A stretch of DNA of 64,000 bases from Cytophagaceae bacterium ABcell3 (GCA_030913385.1 CP133159.1:1386584-1450583); one strand, 5' to 3'. Shown: positions 18,187 through 28,037, numbered from the stretch's first letter. The notes: a model not told the origin generated them from the letters alone. Made by a program: numbers and translations.

Positions 18187-19077
18187 ATGATGATAGAACT
18201 TCCTGTAATTTCTTCTGAAGCGAACAAAAGACCTTCCCGCCCTGATTGGTTGAGGGTAAAACTTCCGGTAGGTAAAGAATATGCCAGGGTAAGGCAGCTT
18301 GTTGATAAATATAAACTCCATACCATTTGTGAAAGTGGCAACTGTCCTAATATGGGTGAATGTTGGGGCGCAGGGACTGCTACTTTTATGATTCTTGGCA
18401 ATATATGTACCAGAAGTTGTTCTTTTTGCGCGGTAGCAACAGGACGTCCTAATGAGTATGATACCGAAGAGCCCGTTAGGGTAGCGGAGGCCGTCAAGCT
18501 TATGGGTGTTAAGCACTGCGTACTTACATCGGTAAACAGAGATGAACTTAAAGACCGGGGTGCTGAAATTTGGCACCAGACAGTGGCTGAAATTAAAAAG
18601 ATTTCTCCTGAAACGACCATAGAGACATTAATTCCTGATGTAAAAGGAAATTGGGATGCATTGGAGCGGATGATCTCTGCGGGACAAGAAGTGGTGTCAC
18701 ATAATATGGAAACGGTTAAACGCTTGTATAGGATGGTTCGTCCACAGGCGAAGTATGATAGGAGTCTTGAGCAGTTAAAACGCACTAAGGAGTATGGAAA
18801 AAGAAACAAAAGCGGTATAATGCTTGGCTTGGGCGAAACTACCGAAGAGGTGTTTGAGGCGATGGATCATCTTGTAGAGAATGGCCTTGACATTCTAACG
18901 CTGGGGCAATACTTGCAGCCTACCAAAATGCATTTAGAAGTGGCGGAGTTTATTCACCCTGACAAGTTTGCACTTTATCGTGAAGAAGGTTTGAAAAGGG
19001 GGCTTAAATATGTTGAGTCTGGCCCACTGGTAAGGTCTTCTTACCATGCAGAGCGACATGTAAATGTGCCAATATAG
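18187..19077 (+). CDS. lipA: lipoyl synthase
   Basis: A 296-residue radical SAM enzyme that inserts two sulfur atoms into octanoyl groups on the E2 and H proteins of lipoate-dependent complexes, using S-adenosylmethionine. The auxiliary 4Fe-4S cluster cysteines are in [12 protein letters not shown] (Cys48, Cys53, Cys59) and the radical SAM cysteines in CTRSCSFC (Cys74, Cys78, Cys81). The C-terminal VRSSYHA includes the conserved serine that ligates the auxiliary cluster. Length and all motifs are normal for the family, so the gene appears intact. A second ATG (18190) follows directly and could also serve. It is followed by a good intrinsic terminator. Confidence 0.97.
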   Translation: MMIELPVISSEANKRPSRPDWLRVKLPVGKEYARVRQLVDKYKLHTICESGNCPNMGECWGAGTATFMILGNICTRSCSFCAVATGRPNEYDTEEPVRVAEAVKLMGVKHCVLTSVNRDELKDRGAEIWHQTVAEIKKISPETTIETLIPDVKGNWDALERMISAGQEVVSHNMETVKRLYRMVRPQAKYDRSLEQLKRTKEYGKRNKSGIMLGLGETTEEVFEAMDHLVENGLDILTLGQYLQPTKMHLEVAEFIHPDKFALYREEGLKRGLKYVESGPLVRSSYHAERHVNVPI

Positions 19078-19107
19078 GTTATTATAATATTGTTAAATAA
19101 GTTGTCG

Positions 19108-19136
19108 AGCTCCTGTAAGTAACAGGAGCTTTTTTT
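19108..19136 (+). terminator. intrinsic terminator after lipA
   Basis: A perfect 9-bp stem (AGCTCCTGT, 19108-19116, with ACAGGAGCT, 19122-19130) with a 5-base loop is followed by a run of six T. Confidence 0.9.
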
Positions 19137-19137
19137 A

Positions 19138-19592
19138 TGTATCCTATTCTGAACTTTTGAGTCGCTTTTAGAGGTTTTGTCTTAAAATATTACTATTTAA
19201 CGTGCTTATCTTTACAAAATAGAATATCAGAATATTAAATATTTATTAAGTTTTAATAATCAGCATAAAGTTTCTAATTTTACCCTTGTAAGAAGCCTTT
19301 AGTAGGTGATATAAGTAATCTGGGTTTAAAGCGAATCAGTATTTACTATGTGGTTTGGCTAACTTAATATCAGCCGCCTAGGCTTGCAGAGGTAACTAAT
19401 CATGGCATTGTTTAACCGCAAATGTGCTGATGCTTCTTTTGCCACTTTAGTCAAATACTTTTGAATAACCTGTTTCTAAGCACCTGCAAGGGGGCAGCAT
19501 TGGTTGTACTGTTCCGCTATCAGTGTTATATTTCAGGTTTAACTTCAATAGACGACAGGCAATATGCGAGAAGTTATAAAGGGGAGCATGTT
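19138..19592 (+). other. long AT-rich leader upstream of the PP2C phosphatase gene
   Basis: About 450 bases without a supportable gene. Two candidate promoter elements are visible: TACTTTTG (19456-19463, exact TAnnTTTG match but weak -33) and TATATTTC (19527-19534) with TTG 20 bases upstream. The second lies in a short sequence (ATATTTCAGGTTTAAC) that recurs near 29218 and 33386. A TTG at 19461 would extend the following frame by 44 codons but lacks a ribosome binding site. Confidence 0.5.
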
Positions 19593-21692
19593 ATGAGTGA
19601 AGCTAATACTACAGCAGGTAATTTTAATATAGAAAAAGTGCCGTTTAGGATAGATATAAAATACATTTACATAATCGCCTGCTTTATTTTATGGCTAGGC
19701 CTTTTGGGGACTAATTTGCATACCCTGTATAGTATTGAAAATGAATTGGATGTATTAGTTCCTGATTTTCTTAACAATGCCCTTTTGGCGGCTTTTTTCT
19801 TAAGTGTTTTTCTCGCCTTTAAATTTTCTTCTGACAGTAAAAGGAGCGGTAGTTTTATTGAGCAACTATGGCAGGTGTTCATTATAGGTGGTTTTACAAT
19901 ATTTCTATCCCTCTTTATAAAATTCCTTATGATGTTCCTTGGCGAATCTGATATATTCGTCAATATATATATTACTAATACTATTTATCATCTAAATATC
20001 GGTTTGGTAATCATTTTTTTAGCCAATGCATTTTATGTATGGAAGAGAATGATTTTGTACCAGAAAACAGATACCATTCATGAAGCATGGCATATTTTTG
20101 AGTATATCATGCTTGGGTTGGTGTTGACTAATTTCATATACATCGATATCTTTAGCTGGCCATTCATTATAGTAATATCGCCACTGGTAGTTTTTGCCTT
20201 AATTTTATCTTTTAACCTAAAGTGGGTTGCCTTTCTCAACTATAGCCAGAAGTGGCAGAGCATACTTTTGATTTTTCTGATCGTGTTGATCAGTAGTACC
20301 TTTTTGCAGCAGATTTACGAGCAGCATTTTTACCGCAACCTTATTCAGGACCTAGCTGATAATATCTTTATTCTAGCAGTATTCGGGTTTATATTTATCA
20401 ACTGTTTTTCTTCGCTGTTGGTCCTCTTTTTTAATTTACCAACGTCCTCTGTTTTTGAGCAAAAGTTTGGGGAGGTTATGCTTTTCCAAAAGCTTAGCCA
20501 GTCTATACAGATGGGGAATAAAGAAGAAGAAGTTTACTCTATTTTAATAGACAACAGTTTGACTACAGTCATGGCAGATGCTGCATGGCTTGAAATATTT
20601 GAAGATAGCCGGTCTTACAAGGCCTTTCTTAACAGAGGTATATCCGAAATAGATATTTTTGATATTAAGAAAGTGCTTAGGAAAAACAGGATTGTTATCA
20701 ATGACAGTCCTAATTATATTCAGGATTTAAGAAATCTTGAATATAGTGACAGGCTGAAGGCGCAGGATTTTAGGTCAGTGTTGATCATTCCTCTTGCCTC
20801 AAATAATAAGGTTTTAGGAAACTTGGTCCTTTTGAAGAGTATTACCGATGGTTTTGACAGGGATATGGTGGACATTATTAGCACCTTTGTAAGTCAAGCC
20901 AGTATAGCCATTAGAAACTTTCGTTTAATGAAAGAGGCGGTTGTCAATGAACGGTATAAAGAAGAGCTTAAAATTGCCAAGGGTGTTCAAAAGAGTCTGT
21001 TGCCAGAAAATGTGTTTTTTAACAGTCACTTAGAAATTAGTGCTTTTACGCAGTCCTCTGATGCTATTGGTGGGGACTACTACGACTTTTTTGAATATAG
21101 TCGGGAAAAAGTTGCGGTTGCCATAGGGGATGTTTCTGGCCATGGTACTTCGGCGGCATTTAACATGGCGCAGATGAAAGGGGTTTTCCAAAGCTTAATT
21201 CAATTAGGATTTTCCCCAGACACCTTTATGGTTCATGCCAATAACGCGTTGGCAAAGTGTTTGGAGAAAGCTTCATTTATCACACTTTCATTATTTGTCA
21301 TAGACACAGCGGAAAGGAATATCGTGTTTGCGAGGGCTGGACATTGTCCTCCCATGTTCTTTGATTCAGAAAAGGGGGAGTTGGAGATGCTGAACACACG
21401 TGGTATCGGTTTAGGCTTAGTAAGAAACAAAGAATATGGTAATCATATAGAAAAGTGCAAAAGACCTTATAAGGAGGGCGATTTGCTACTCCTTTATACC
21501 GATGGTATACTGGAAGCCAAAAACCCTGAAGGTGAGGAATATGATTATGAAAGGTTGAAAAATATTGTATCTTTAAATTATCAATTGAGTTCAAGCCAGA
21601 TTACAGACGCCATTATATCGGATGTCTATGAGTTTACTGGCACTAAGGACCTTAAAGATGATTATACTTTTTTGGTTATTAAATTTATTTAA
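19593..21692 (+). CDS. membrane-bound PP2C (SpoIIE/RsbU-type) phosphatase with GAF domain
   Basis: A 699-residue sensor phosphatase. The N-terminal third carries about seven hydrophobic transmembrane helices, the middle (about residues 300-450) is a GAF-like domain, and the C-terminal third is a PP2C-type SpoIIE domain with the metal-binding motifs IGGDYYDFF and IGDVSGHGTSAAF and a later DGILEAKN. Such proteins dephosphorylate a STAS anti-anti-sigma factor in partner-switching pathways. The ATG at 19593 is preferred because GGGGAG lies just upstream and the signal-less membrane protein begins naturally there; the frame is open further upstream to a TTG at 19461. Its likely substrate is the STAS protein encoded 49 bases downstream. 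Confidence 0.88.
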   Translation: MSEANTTAGNFNIEKVPFRIDIKYIYIIACFILWLGLLGTNLHTLYSIENELDVLVPDFLNNALLAAFFLSVFLAFKFSSDSKRSGSFIEQLWQVFIIGGFTIFLSLFIKFLMMFLGESDIFVNIYITNTIYHLNIGLVIIFLANAFYVWKRMILYQKTDTIHEAWHIFEYIMLGLVLTNFIYIDIFSWPFIIVISPLVVFALILSFNLKWVAFLNYSQKWQSILLIFLIVLISSTFLQQIYEQHFYRNLIQDLADNIFILAVFGFIFINCFSSLLVLFFNLPTSSVFEQKFGEVMLFQKLSQSIQMGNKEEEVYSILIDNSLTTVMADAAWLEIFEDSRSYKAFLNRGISEIDIFDIKKVLRKNRIVINDSPNYIQDLRNLEYSDRLKAQDFRSVLIIPLASNNKVLGNLVLLKSITDGFDRDMVDIISTFVSQASIAIRNFRLMKEAVVNERYKEELKIAKGVQKSLLPENVFFNSHLEISAFTQSSDAIGGDYYDFFEYSREKVAVAIGDVSGHGTSAAFNMAQMKGVFQSLIQLGFSPDTFMVHANNALAKCLEKASFITLSLFVIDTAERNIVFARAGHCPPMFFDSEKGELEMLNTRGIGLGLVRNKEYGNHIEKCKRPYKEGDLLLLYTDGILEAKNPEGEEYDYERLKNIVSLNYQLSSSQITDAIISDVYEFTGTKDLKDDYTFLVIKFI

Positions 21693-21741
21693 CCATTTTG
21701 CAAACTTTTGTTATTTAAGAATCGTATAAAACTTAATTTAG

Positions 21742-22089
21742 ATGAATGTTCATATTTCCAGGGAGGAAGATTACTATATCTTAAGTCCTGTAGGTGAATT
21801 AGATGCAAGTTCATGCACTGTGCTTGATAATGCAATAGCAGAAGCCGTTAAGCTAAAAGAGAAGAAACTTTTGGTGAACTTTGAAGGAGTAAGCTACATA
21901 TCTTCTGCTGGCATGGGGGTTTTTATGTCATATTTGCAGGATTTTGAAGACAATAACATCTCTATGGTGTTATATAATATGAGTGCCAAAGTAAAAGATG
22001 TATTTAAAGTTCTTGGATTAGACGAATTAATAAATATAAGTTCTGATAAAGAAGCAGCCAAAAATAGTATTGATGAATCGAAGCTTTAA
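21742..22089 (+). CDS. STAS-domain anti-anti-sigma factor (RsbV/SpoIIAA-like)
   Basis: A 115-residue single STAS domain. The conserved phosphorylatable site is in YISSAGMGVF, where Ser55 aligns with the phosphoserine of SpoIIAA. In partner switching the unphosphorylated form sequesters the anti-sigma kinase. The gene lies between the PP2C phosphatase that would reactivate it and the kinase that would phosphorylate it, and its 3' end overlaps the kinase gene by 17 bases, which implies translational coupling. Confidence 0.9.
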   Translation: MNVHISREEDYYILSPVGELDASSCTVLDNAIAEAVKLKEKKLLVNFEGVSYISSAGMGVFMSYLQDFEDNNISMVLYNMSAKVKDVFKVLGLDELINISSDKEAAKNSIDESKL

Positions 22090-22489
22090 AATAGCTTGTT
22101 CTGTGCAGAATCTGAAAGATCTTAGATCTTTTGTGTCTGGGGCACTGGAGTCTTGCAATCTGTCTGAGACCGAGGTGAACCTGCTTGTGCTTGCTGTAGA
22201 TGAGGTTTGTGCTAACCTGATTGTACACGCATGTCCAGAAGACGATAAAAAATTTATAGAAGTAACTATAAGTGACAATGCTCAGGGCATTACTTTTGAA
22301 ATTACCGATTCTGGCGAACCTTTTGATGTTAATGCATATCCTGTCAATGATGTTCGTCAATTAGTGAAAGAGAAAAAGAAGGGCGGCCTTGGGCTGATGT
22401 TGGTTAAAAAAATTGTGGACTCCATCGAAACTTTCCATAACGATAAATTTACCGTTTACAGGCTTCATAAGCGTTTTTCTGCAGCTTGA
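22073..22489 (+). CDS. anti-sigma serine kinase (RsbW/HATPase_c_2 type)
   Basis: A 138-residue GHKL ATPase-fold protein. The N box is in LAVDEVCANLIVHA (Glu-Asn motif), the G1 box is DSGEPF and the G2 region is KGGLGLMLVKKIVD. This is the kinase partner in an RsbW/SpoIIAB-type switch and would bind either a sigma factor or another target, and phosphorylate the upstream STAS protein. The ATG at 22073 is chosen over the adjacent TTG at 22070. No sigma factor gene is nearby, so the output of the switch is not visible here. Confidence 0.88.
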   Translation: MNRSFKIACSVQNLKDLRSFVSGALESCNLSETEVNLLVLAVDEVCANLIVHACPEDDKKFIEVTISDNAQGITFEITDSGEPFDVNAYPVNDVRQLVKEKKKGGLGLMLVKKIVDSIETFHNDKFTVYRLHKRFSAA

Positions 22490-22625
22490 TAAAAAGTCTT
22501 TCCTCATTTCTTTTCTTTTTTCCGGTGCCTTTTTTGCCTTTGATTAAATAATTCTAATCAAAAAATCGTTAAACTTGCGAGTCAAAAACTTGTATTAACT
22601 GATTTTGCATAATTTTTTCCTGAAA

Positions 22626-24875
22626 ATGAAAAAAACACCCTTATTGTTTTTTGTTTGCCTGGCCTTGTTAGGAGCTTGTAAAAGTTCAGGTAATAAACAA
22701 AGTTCTTCCGTTACATCATCTCCAGTACTTCAGACCATTGGCGATAAACCTGTTTATTCTTCTGAATTTGCTTATGTTTATAAAAAGAATAACGCAAATA
22801 CCGAAGACATGTATTCTGAGCACAGCGTGCGGGAATACTTGAGGTTGTATACCAATTTTAAACTCAAAGTTAGAGCGGCTGAAGACGCAGGGCTTGATAC
22901 CTTACCTTCTTTTAAAAGTGAGTTGAGCGGATATAAGAAACAACTTGCGCAACCTTATTTTACAGAAAAAGGGTTAACTGAAAAATTTGCCAAGCAAGCG
23001 TACGATCGTTTGAAAGAAGAGGTCAATGCTTCTCATATCCTGATTATGGTAAAGGAAGATGCAGACCCTAAGGATACCTTGGATGCGTGGAATAAGATTG
23101 TAGAAGTCCGGAAAAAGGCTTTAGGTGGTGATGATTTTGCGGAGTTGGCTAAAGCGCACTCTGAAGACCCTTCTGCTAAGTCTAACGCAGGTAACCTCGG
23201 GTATTTTTCAGCTATGCAGATGGTGTTCCCTTTTGAGGATGCAGCTTATAATTTGGAAGTAGGGGATGTCTCAGAACCAGTTAGGACACGTTTTGGTTAC
23301 CACATCATTAAATTGCATGACCGCAGACCTTCTCAAGGGGAAATTAGGGTTGCCCATATTATGGTTAGAGCTACTTCGGGCATGTCAGAAGAAGATTCCA
23401 TTGCTGCTAGCAAGAAAATTCAAGAAATTTATAGCAAGCTTGAAAATGGCGAAAAGTGGGAAAGCTTAGTGGCGCAGTTTTCTGATGATGCTAACTCTAA
23501 AGCTCAGAATGGCGAATTGCCAAGCTTCTCCACAGGAAGGATGATTCCTTCTTTTGAAAATGCAGCTTTCAAACTTACCAAAGCTGGCGAATACTCTGAA
23601 CCGGTACTTACCCCTTATGGATGGCATATCATAAAGCTCTTGGATAAGCAAAAGCTGCCTTCTTATGAGGAATTGGAAACACGCATTAAACAAAAAGTGT
23701 CCAAAGATAGATCTGCTTATCACAAAGCGGCTACTGTCGAGCGGCTTAAGAAAGAAAACAACTTTCAAGAAAAGAACAAAGTAGTAAAAGAGGCTTTGAG
23801 CCATGCCGACTCTTCGTTGCTTCAAGGCGAATGGGCTGCTGATGCTGGAAAGTTAGGTGGCAAAGTTCTTTTCTCTATTGGGGATGAAAAGCATAAGGTA
23901 AATGACTTCTTTAAATATGTCCAGGATAGCCAGAAAACCATTAAAGCGTCTTCTCCTGATTACATTATGTCAAGCTTGTATGACAAATATGTAGAAGAAA
24001 GCAACATTAAGTATGAAGAAGCACACTTAGAAGATAAGTATGTTGACTATAGGATGTTGGTAAATGAGTATAGGGATGGCATTCTGCTTTTTCAGCTTAT
24101 GGATGACAAAGTATGGACAAAGGCTATCAAAGATACTACAGGCCTAAAGGAGTACTTTAACAATAATAGAGAAAAATACCAGTGGGACGAAAGGGCTAAC
24201 GCTGTAATATTTAATGTACGGGATGACGCAACATTGGATAAGCTTAAAGAAACCCTTAAAAATGATAAGTTTCTTATAAATAAAGATTATTTAACTATCT
24301 CTTTTAATTCTGGAGCTACTTCGCTTTCTGACCGCCATAAAAACAGTTTGGCAAAAGCTTATAAGGAGCTTTCTAAAAATAAGGAGCTGGTCTTGACGCT
24401 TTCTGGTTCATCTGGTGCCAATGAAAAGAAAAGAATGGAGGCTGTAAAAGACTACTTTAAGAGTAAGGGGGTAGACTCTACTCAAGTTGTAGAGGGTAAA
24501 GGTGAAAAAGGTACTGAGGGACAGGTTAACATCTCAATGTACTCTAAGAGTCAAAAAGATTTGGAAAAAGTATTTAATCAAGATGCTCCATTGACCCTTC
24601 AGGTTACCAAAGGTTTCTTTGCTAAAGGAGAAAATGAAATTCTTAATAAAGTTGACTGGAAAGCGGGTACTTATGAACTGAAAGAGGATGATCGTTTGTT
24701 TTACGTAGTAATTTCTGAGATAGAAGCACCGAGAAACAAAACATTTGAGGAAGCACGTGGTCTGGTTATCTCTGATTATCAGTCTCAGTTAGAGGAAGAT
24801 TGGTTGTCGGAGCTACGTGAAAAGTATCCTGTAAGTGTTAATGAAGAAGAAGTTGAGAAATTGATAAAGGAGTAA
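22626..24875 (+). CDS. lipoprotein peptidyl-prolyl isomerase with two parvulin domains and OmpA-like insert
   Basis: A 749-residue exported foldase. The N terminus is a lipoprotein signal with lipobox LGAC (Cys18). Two parvulin (PPIC) domains follow at about residues 133-232 and 238-341, each ending in (Y/W)HIIKL. Residues 555-641 resemble an OmpA-like domain (SFNSGATSLSDRH near its start, RMEAVKDYFKSKGVD and EGKGEKG near its end). Parvulins of this class act as periplasmic chaperones for outer-membrane proteins. The ATG at 22626 is chosen because it starts the signal peptide; a TTG at 22605 would add seven residues. The gene heads an operon with two further SurA-like proteins and a MoxR ATPase. 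Confidence 0.85.
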   Translation: MKKTPLLFFVCLALLGACKSSGNKQSSSVTSSPVLQTIGDKPVYSSEFAYVYKKNNANTEDMYSEHSVREYLRLYTNFKLKVRAAEDAGLDTLPSFKSELSGYKKQLAQPYFTEKGLTEKFAKQAYDRLKEEVNASHILIMVKEDADPKDTLDAWNKIVEVRKKALGGDDFAELAKAHSEDPSAKSNAGNLGYFSAMQMVFPFEDAAYNLEVGDVSEPVRTRFGYHIIKLHDRRPSQGEIRVAHIMVRATSGMSEEDSIAASKKIQEIYSKLENGEKWESLVAQFSDDANSKAQNGELPSFSTGRMIPSFENAAFKLTKAGEYSEPVLTPYGWHIIKLLDKQKLPSYEELETRIKQKVSKDRSAYHKAATVERLKKENNFQEKNKVVKEALSHADSSLLQGEWAADAGKLGGKVLFSIGDEKHKVNDFFKYVQDSQKTIKASSPDYIMSSLYDKYVEESNIKYEEAHLEDKYVDYRMLVNEYRDGILLFQLMDDKVWTKAIKDTTGLKEYFNNNREKYQWDERANAVIFNVRDDATLDKLKETLKNDKFLINKDYLTISFNSGATSLSDRHKNSLAKAYKELSKNKELVLTLSGSSGANEKKRMEAVKDYFKSKGVDSTQVVEGKGEKGTEGQVNISMYSKSQKDLEKVFNQDAPLTLQVTKGFFAKGENEILNKVDWKAGTYELKEDDRLFYVVISEIEAPRNKTFEEARGLVISDYQSQLEEDWLSELREKYPVSVNEEEVEKLIKE

Positions 24876-24878
24876 GAT

Positions 24879-25751
24879 TTGCAAAAATACGGATTTTTAT
24901 TAGTATTGCTTGTACTGCTGCAAAGTTGCGACTTGTTTAAGAAAAAGGATCCCTTAAACAGGTATGATTCAGATATGCAGCCTGTGGCACGTGTGCAAGA
25001 TAAGTTTCTTTATAAAAAGGACATTGAAGATCTTTTTAATGATGACCAGCAGGGCGATAGTGCTCAAGTTGCTGCCTATGTTGACAAATGGGTTAAGGAG
25101 CAGCTTTTGCTGAACCGTGCAGGAAGTGTGGTGGAAAGCAAAATGGAGAAAATCGAGGAGTTGGTCAATGCGTATAGGAACGACCTGATCTTGCATGAAT
25201 ATAAAAAAGCTTTTGTGCGTTCAAAAGGGGATTCATTAGTAAGTGATGAAGATATTTTAAAGTTTTATGAAGAAAATAGTGAAAAATTTCAGCTAAATCA
25301 GAATATTTTTAAAGGGGTTTTTGTTAAGGTTCCATCAAATGTATCTAACCTTAGTAACATTAAAAAACTTGTTCATTCTGATAGCGAGGAAGGGGTAAAG
25401 GATTTACGTTCTTTTTGTTTGAGTTATGCTAGTTTTTATCATTTAGATGATTCTCTTTGGGTCAACTTTGATGAACTTGTAGCTCAGACGCCTTTGGCTT
25501 CCATGAGCAATAAGGGTAATACGTTGGATAAAAAGAAATATGTGGAAATGTCGGACTCTAAATATACCTATATACTTAGGGTGGTTGACTTTAAAACATC
25601 CAGTGAGCTGTCGCCTTTGGAATTTGTTAGGGATCAAATAAAAAACACCCTTTTAAATAAGAAAAGACTACAACTGGTTAATGAACTTGAAGATAATTTA
25701 TACCAGGAAGCTGGTGAGGAAAAAGAATATGAGATTTACCTTTGGAATTAA
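24879..25751 (+). CDS. SurA-N-like lipoprotein without clear isomerase domain
   Basis: A 290-residue lipoprotein starting at TTG 24879. The start is supported by AAAGGAG just upstream and by the signal peptide that follows directly, with lipobox LQSC (Cys17). Residues 40-120 resemble the helical N-terminal chaperone segment of SurA/PrsA proteins (VDKWVKEQLLLNRA). Where a parvulin core would be expected I see no conserved isomerase motif, so it is probably a chaperone-only paralogue. It starts 3 bases after the upstream isomerase and overlaps the downstream surA-like gene by 23 bases. Confidence 0.78.
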   Translation: MQKYGFLLVLLVLLQSCDLFKKKDPLNRYDSDMQPVARVQDKFLYKKDIEDLFNDDQQGDSAQVAAYVDKWVKEQLLLNRAGSVVESKMEKIEELVNAYRNDLILHEYKKAFVRSKGDSLVSDEDILKFYEENSEKFQLNQNIFKGVFVKVPSNVSNLSNIKKLVHSDSEEGVKDLRSFCLSYASFYHLDDSLWVNFDELVAQTPLASMSNKGNTLDKKKYVEMSDSKYTYILRVVDFKTSSELSPLEFVRDQIKNTLLNKKRLQLVNELEDNLYQEAGEEKEYEIYLWN

Positions 25752-27069
25752 ACTTTTGCTGTTGGCGCTATGGATTGTGCCTATTGCAGTGAATGGACAA
25801 AATATTGATAAGATTGTTGCCAAAGTTGACAATCATATCGTGTTGAAATCTGAACTTGAGGTTAACTATGTGCAGTATTTGCAACAGGAAGAATCCTATG
25901 TGCCTGAAGGGGAAGATTTAAAATGCCGTATTTTGGAAAATTTGGTTGTTAACAAACTGCTTTTGGCTAAAGCAGAGATCGACTCTGTGGTTGTTGAAAG
26001 AGATGCAGTAGAAGATCAACTGGATCGTAGAATGCAATACTTTATTCAGCAATTCGGTGGAAGTCCTCAAAAGCTTGAGGAGTTTTATAAAAAGTCTATA
26101 GATGACTTGAAAGGTGACCTGCGCAAGTCTGTTAAAGAACAAATGATCATTCAACGGATGCAGGAAAAAATCTCAGGTAACCTTAAGGTTACACCTGCTG
26201 AGGTGAAGAGGTTTTTTAATGAAATTCCTGCGGACAGTTTACCATACATTTCAGCTGAGGTAGAAGTGGGACATATTGTTAAGCTGCCTCCTGTTGGGCG
26301 TGAGCAAAAAAGACAGGCCCGTGCCACATTAGAGCGGTTGCGCACTAAAATTGCCAATGGGGCAGATTTTTGTGATTACGCAAAACAATATTCAGAAGAT
26401 CCGGGTTCTGCTAAGAAGTGTGGTGAACTGGGGTTCTTTAAGAGAGGTGAACTTGTGCCAGAGTACGAAGCTGCTGCACTTAAGTTAAAACCAGGAGAGC
26501 TTTCCGGCATTGTAGAAAGCCAATTCGGATTTCACCTTATTCAGATGATAGAAAGAAGGGGTAATGAGTTTAATACTAGGCATATTCTTGTTAAACCTGC
26601 TGGCTCAACAGTAGATATGGCCTATGCCGAAAACTTTTTAGATAGCTTGAGGAATCAAATTCTTGCAGACAGTATTTCTTTTCAACAGGCAGCTCATAAG
26701 CACTCTGATGATAAAATGACCAATTCGACAGGAGGTTTGTTTTCTGATCCGGATGAAGGCGGTACAAAAATTTCTCTTGAAGATTTAGACCCTGGTATGT
26801 ATTTTGTCATTGATACTATGCAAGTAGGTTCTATTTCTAAACCTATGCGGTTCAGAATGGAAGATGGCACAGAAGCCATGCGGATTGTGTACTACAAATC
26901 AAAAACACCTCCGCACAGGGCCAATTTAAGGGATGATTATCAGCGGATCCAGCGGGCTGCGCTTTCTGAGAAAAAGAGCAAAGCACTGGATGAGTGGTTC
27001 GAAAGAACCAGGGGAGAGGTTTTTATCGATATTGACGACGAATATAACAAATGTAAAATACTTCAGTGA
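25729..27069 (+). CDS. SurA-like periplasmic peptidyl-prolyl isomerase
   Basis: A 446-residue exported protein with signal peptide (MRFTFGIKLLLLALWIVPIA), a SurA N-terminal chaperone domain (about 25-170) and two parvulin domains (about 178-280 and 282-385; VEVGHIVK and NTRHILVK at their starts). SurA-type proteins escort beta-barrel proteins to the BAM complex. The start ATG 25729 has AGGAAAA upstream and begins the signal peptide; the ATG at 25681 is in frame but lies deep inside the previous gene. The stop codon overlaps the start region of the MoxR gene. Confidence 0.9.
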   Translation: MRFTFGIKLLLLALWIVPIAVNGQNIDKIVAKVDNHIVLKSELEVNYVQYLQQEESYVPEGEDLKCRILENLVVNKLLLAKAEIDSVVVERDAVEDQLDRRMQYFIQQFGGSPQKLEEFYKKSIDDLKGDLRKSVKEQMIIQRMQEKISGNLKVTPAEVKRFFNEIPADSLPYISAEVEVGHIVKLPPVGREQKRQARATLERLRTKIANGADFCDYAKQYSEDPGSAKKCGELGFFKRGELVPEYEAAALKLKPGELSGIVESQFGFHLIQMIERRGNEFNTRHILVKPAGSTVDMAYAENFLDSLRNQILADSISFQQAAHKHSDDKMTNSTGGLFSDPDEGGTKISLEDLDPGMYFVIDTMQVGSISKPMRFRMEDGTEAMRIVYYKSKTPPHRANLRDDYQRIQRAALSEKKSKALDEWFERTRGEVFIDIDDEYNKCKILQ

Positions 27070-27071
27070 GT

Positions 27072-28037
27072 ATGGAAACTTTTAAATCTGACGTAGAATC
27101 TGCGGACAAATTTTTTGAGATTAATAAAGAGTTAAGAAAAGAGATTGGAAAAGTAATTGTAGGTCAGGATGAAGTTGTAAAACTTCTCCTGACTTCTATT
27201 TTTTGCCAAGGACACTGTCTTTTGGTCGGTGTGCCAGGGTTGGCCAAAACATTACTGATCAATACCATCGCATCTGTGCTGGATCTTAACTTTAAGCGAA
27301 TCCAGTTTACCCCTGATTTGATGCCTAGTGATATTGTGGGATCGGAAACGTTAGATGTAAACAGGAATTTTAAATTTGTTAAAGGTCCAATCTTTGCCAA
27401 CATTATCCTGGCGGACGAGATAAACCGTACGCCTCCTAAAACCCAGGCGGCTCTATTAGAGTCCATGCAGGAATATTCGGTTACTATTGGTGGGCAAATA
27501 TACAAATTAGACAGGCCGTTTTTTGTGTTGGCAACACAAAACCCTATAGAGCAGGAAGGTACTTATCCATTGCCTGAAGCTCAATTGGACCGCTTTATGT
27601 TTAATTTAACATTGGACTATCCTAGTTTAGAATCCGAAATTGATATTGTTAAGAATACTACGGGAGGCGTAAAAGCTACTGTTGAATCATTGATTTCTGC
27701 TTCCGAAATAATAAAGTACCAAGAACTCATCAGGAAAGTCCCTGTAGCGGACAATGTAGTGGAATATGTGGTGAAGCTTGTCCATAAAACAAGGCCGACT
27801 TCCTCATCAGCTTCCGATGTGACCAAAAACTACCTTGACTGGGGGGCTGGACCAAGAGCTTCTCAGAACCTTGTTTTGGCAGCAAAATGCAATGCTTTGC
27901 AAAATGGGAAATATTCACCGGATATTGAAGATGTTAAAGAAGTAGCATTGCCCATATTAAGGCACAGGATTGTAAGGAACTTTAAAGCTGAAGCCGAAGG
28001 TATTTCAGTAGAAGATATTATTAATAAACTTTTGTAA
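27072..28037 (+). CDS. MoxR-family AAA+ ATPase
   Basis: A 321-residue MoxR-type ATPase. Walker A is GVPGLAKT, Walker B is IILADEINRTPPKTQAALLE and sensor 1 is FVLATQNPIEQEGTYPLPEA, all close to the family consensus. MoxR proteins act as chaperones for metal-cofactor insertion or complex assembly, often together with VWA proteins, none of which is seen here. A GTG at 27066 overlapping the surA-like stop (GTGA) is an alternative start that adds two residues and would indicate translational coupling. It ends the operon that begins at 22626. Confidence 0.92.
   Translation: METFKSDVESADKFFEINKELRKEIGKVIVGQDEVVKLLLTSIFCQGHCLLVGVPGLAKTLLINTIASVLDLNFKRIQFTPDLMPSDIVGSETLDVNRNFKFVKGPIFANIILADEINRTPPKTQAALLESMQEYSVTIGGQIYKLDRPFFVLATQNPIEQEGTYPLPEAQLDRFMFNLTLDYPSLESEIDIVKNTTGGVKATVESLISASEIIKYQELIRKVPVADNVVEYVVKLVHKTRPTSSSASDVTKNYLDWGAGPRASQNLVLAAKCNALQNGKYSPDIEDVKEVALPILRHRIVRNFKAEAEGISVEDIINKLL

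Noticed and set aside
18183-18809. Minus-strand open frame of 208 codons.
   Set aside because: It lies wholly antisense to lipA, whose motifs are all intact; the frame has no recognisable family.
19461-19592. N-terminal extension of the PP2C phosphatase from TTG 19461.
   Set aside because: No ribosome binding site; a candidate promoter lies within it, and ATG 19593 has GGGGAG upstream.
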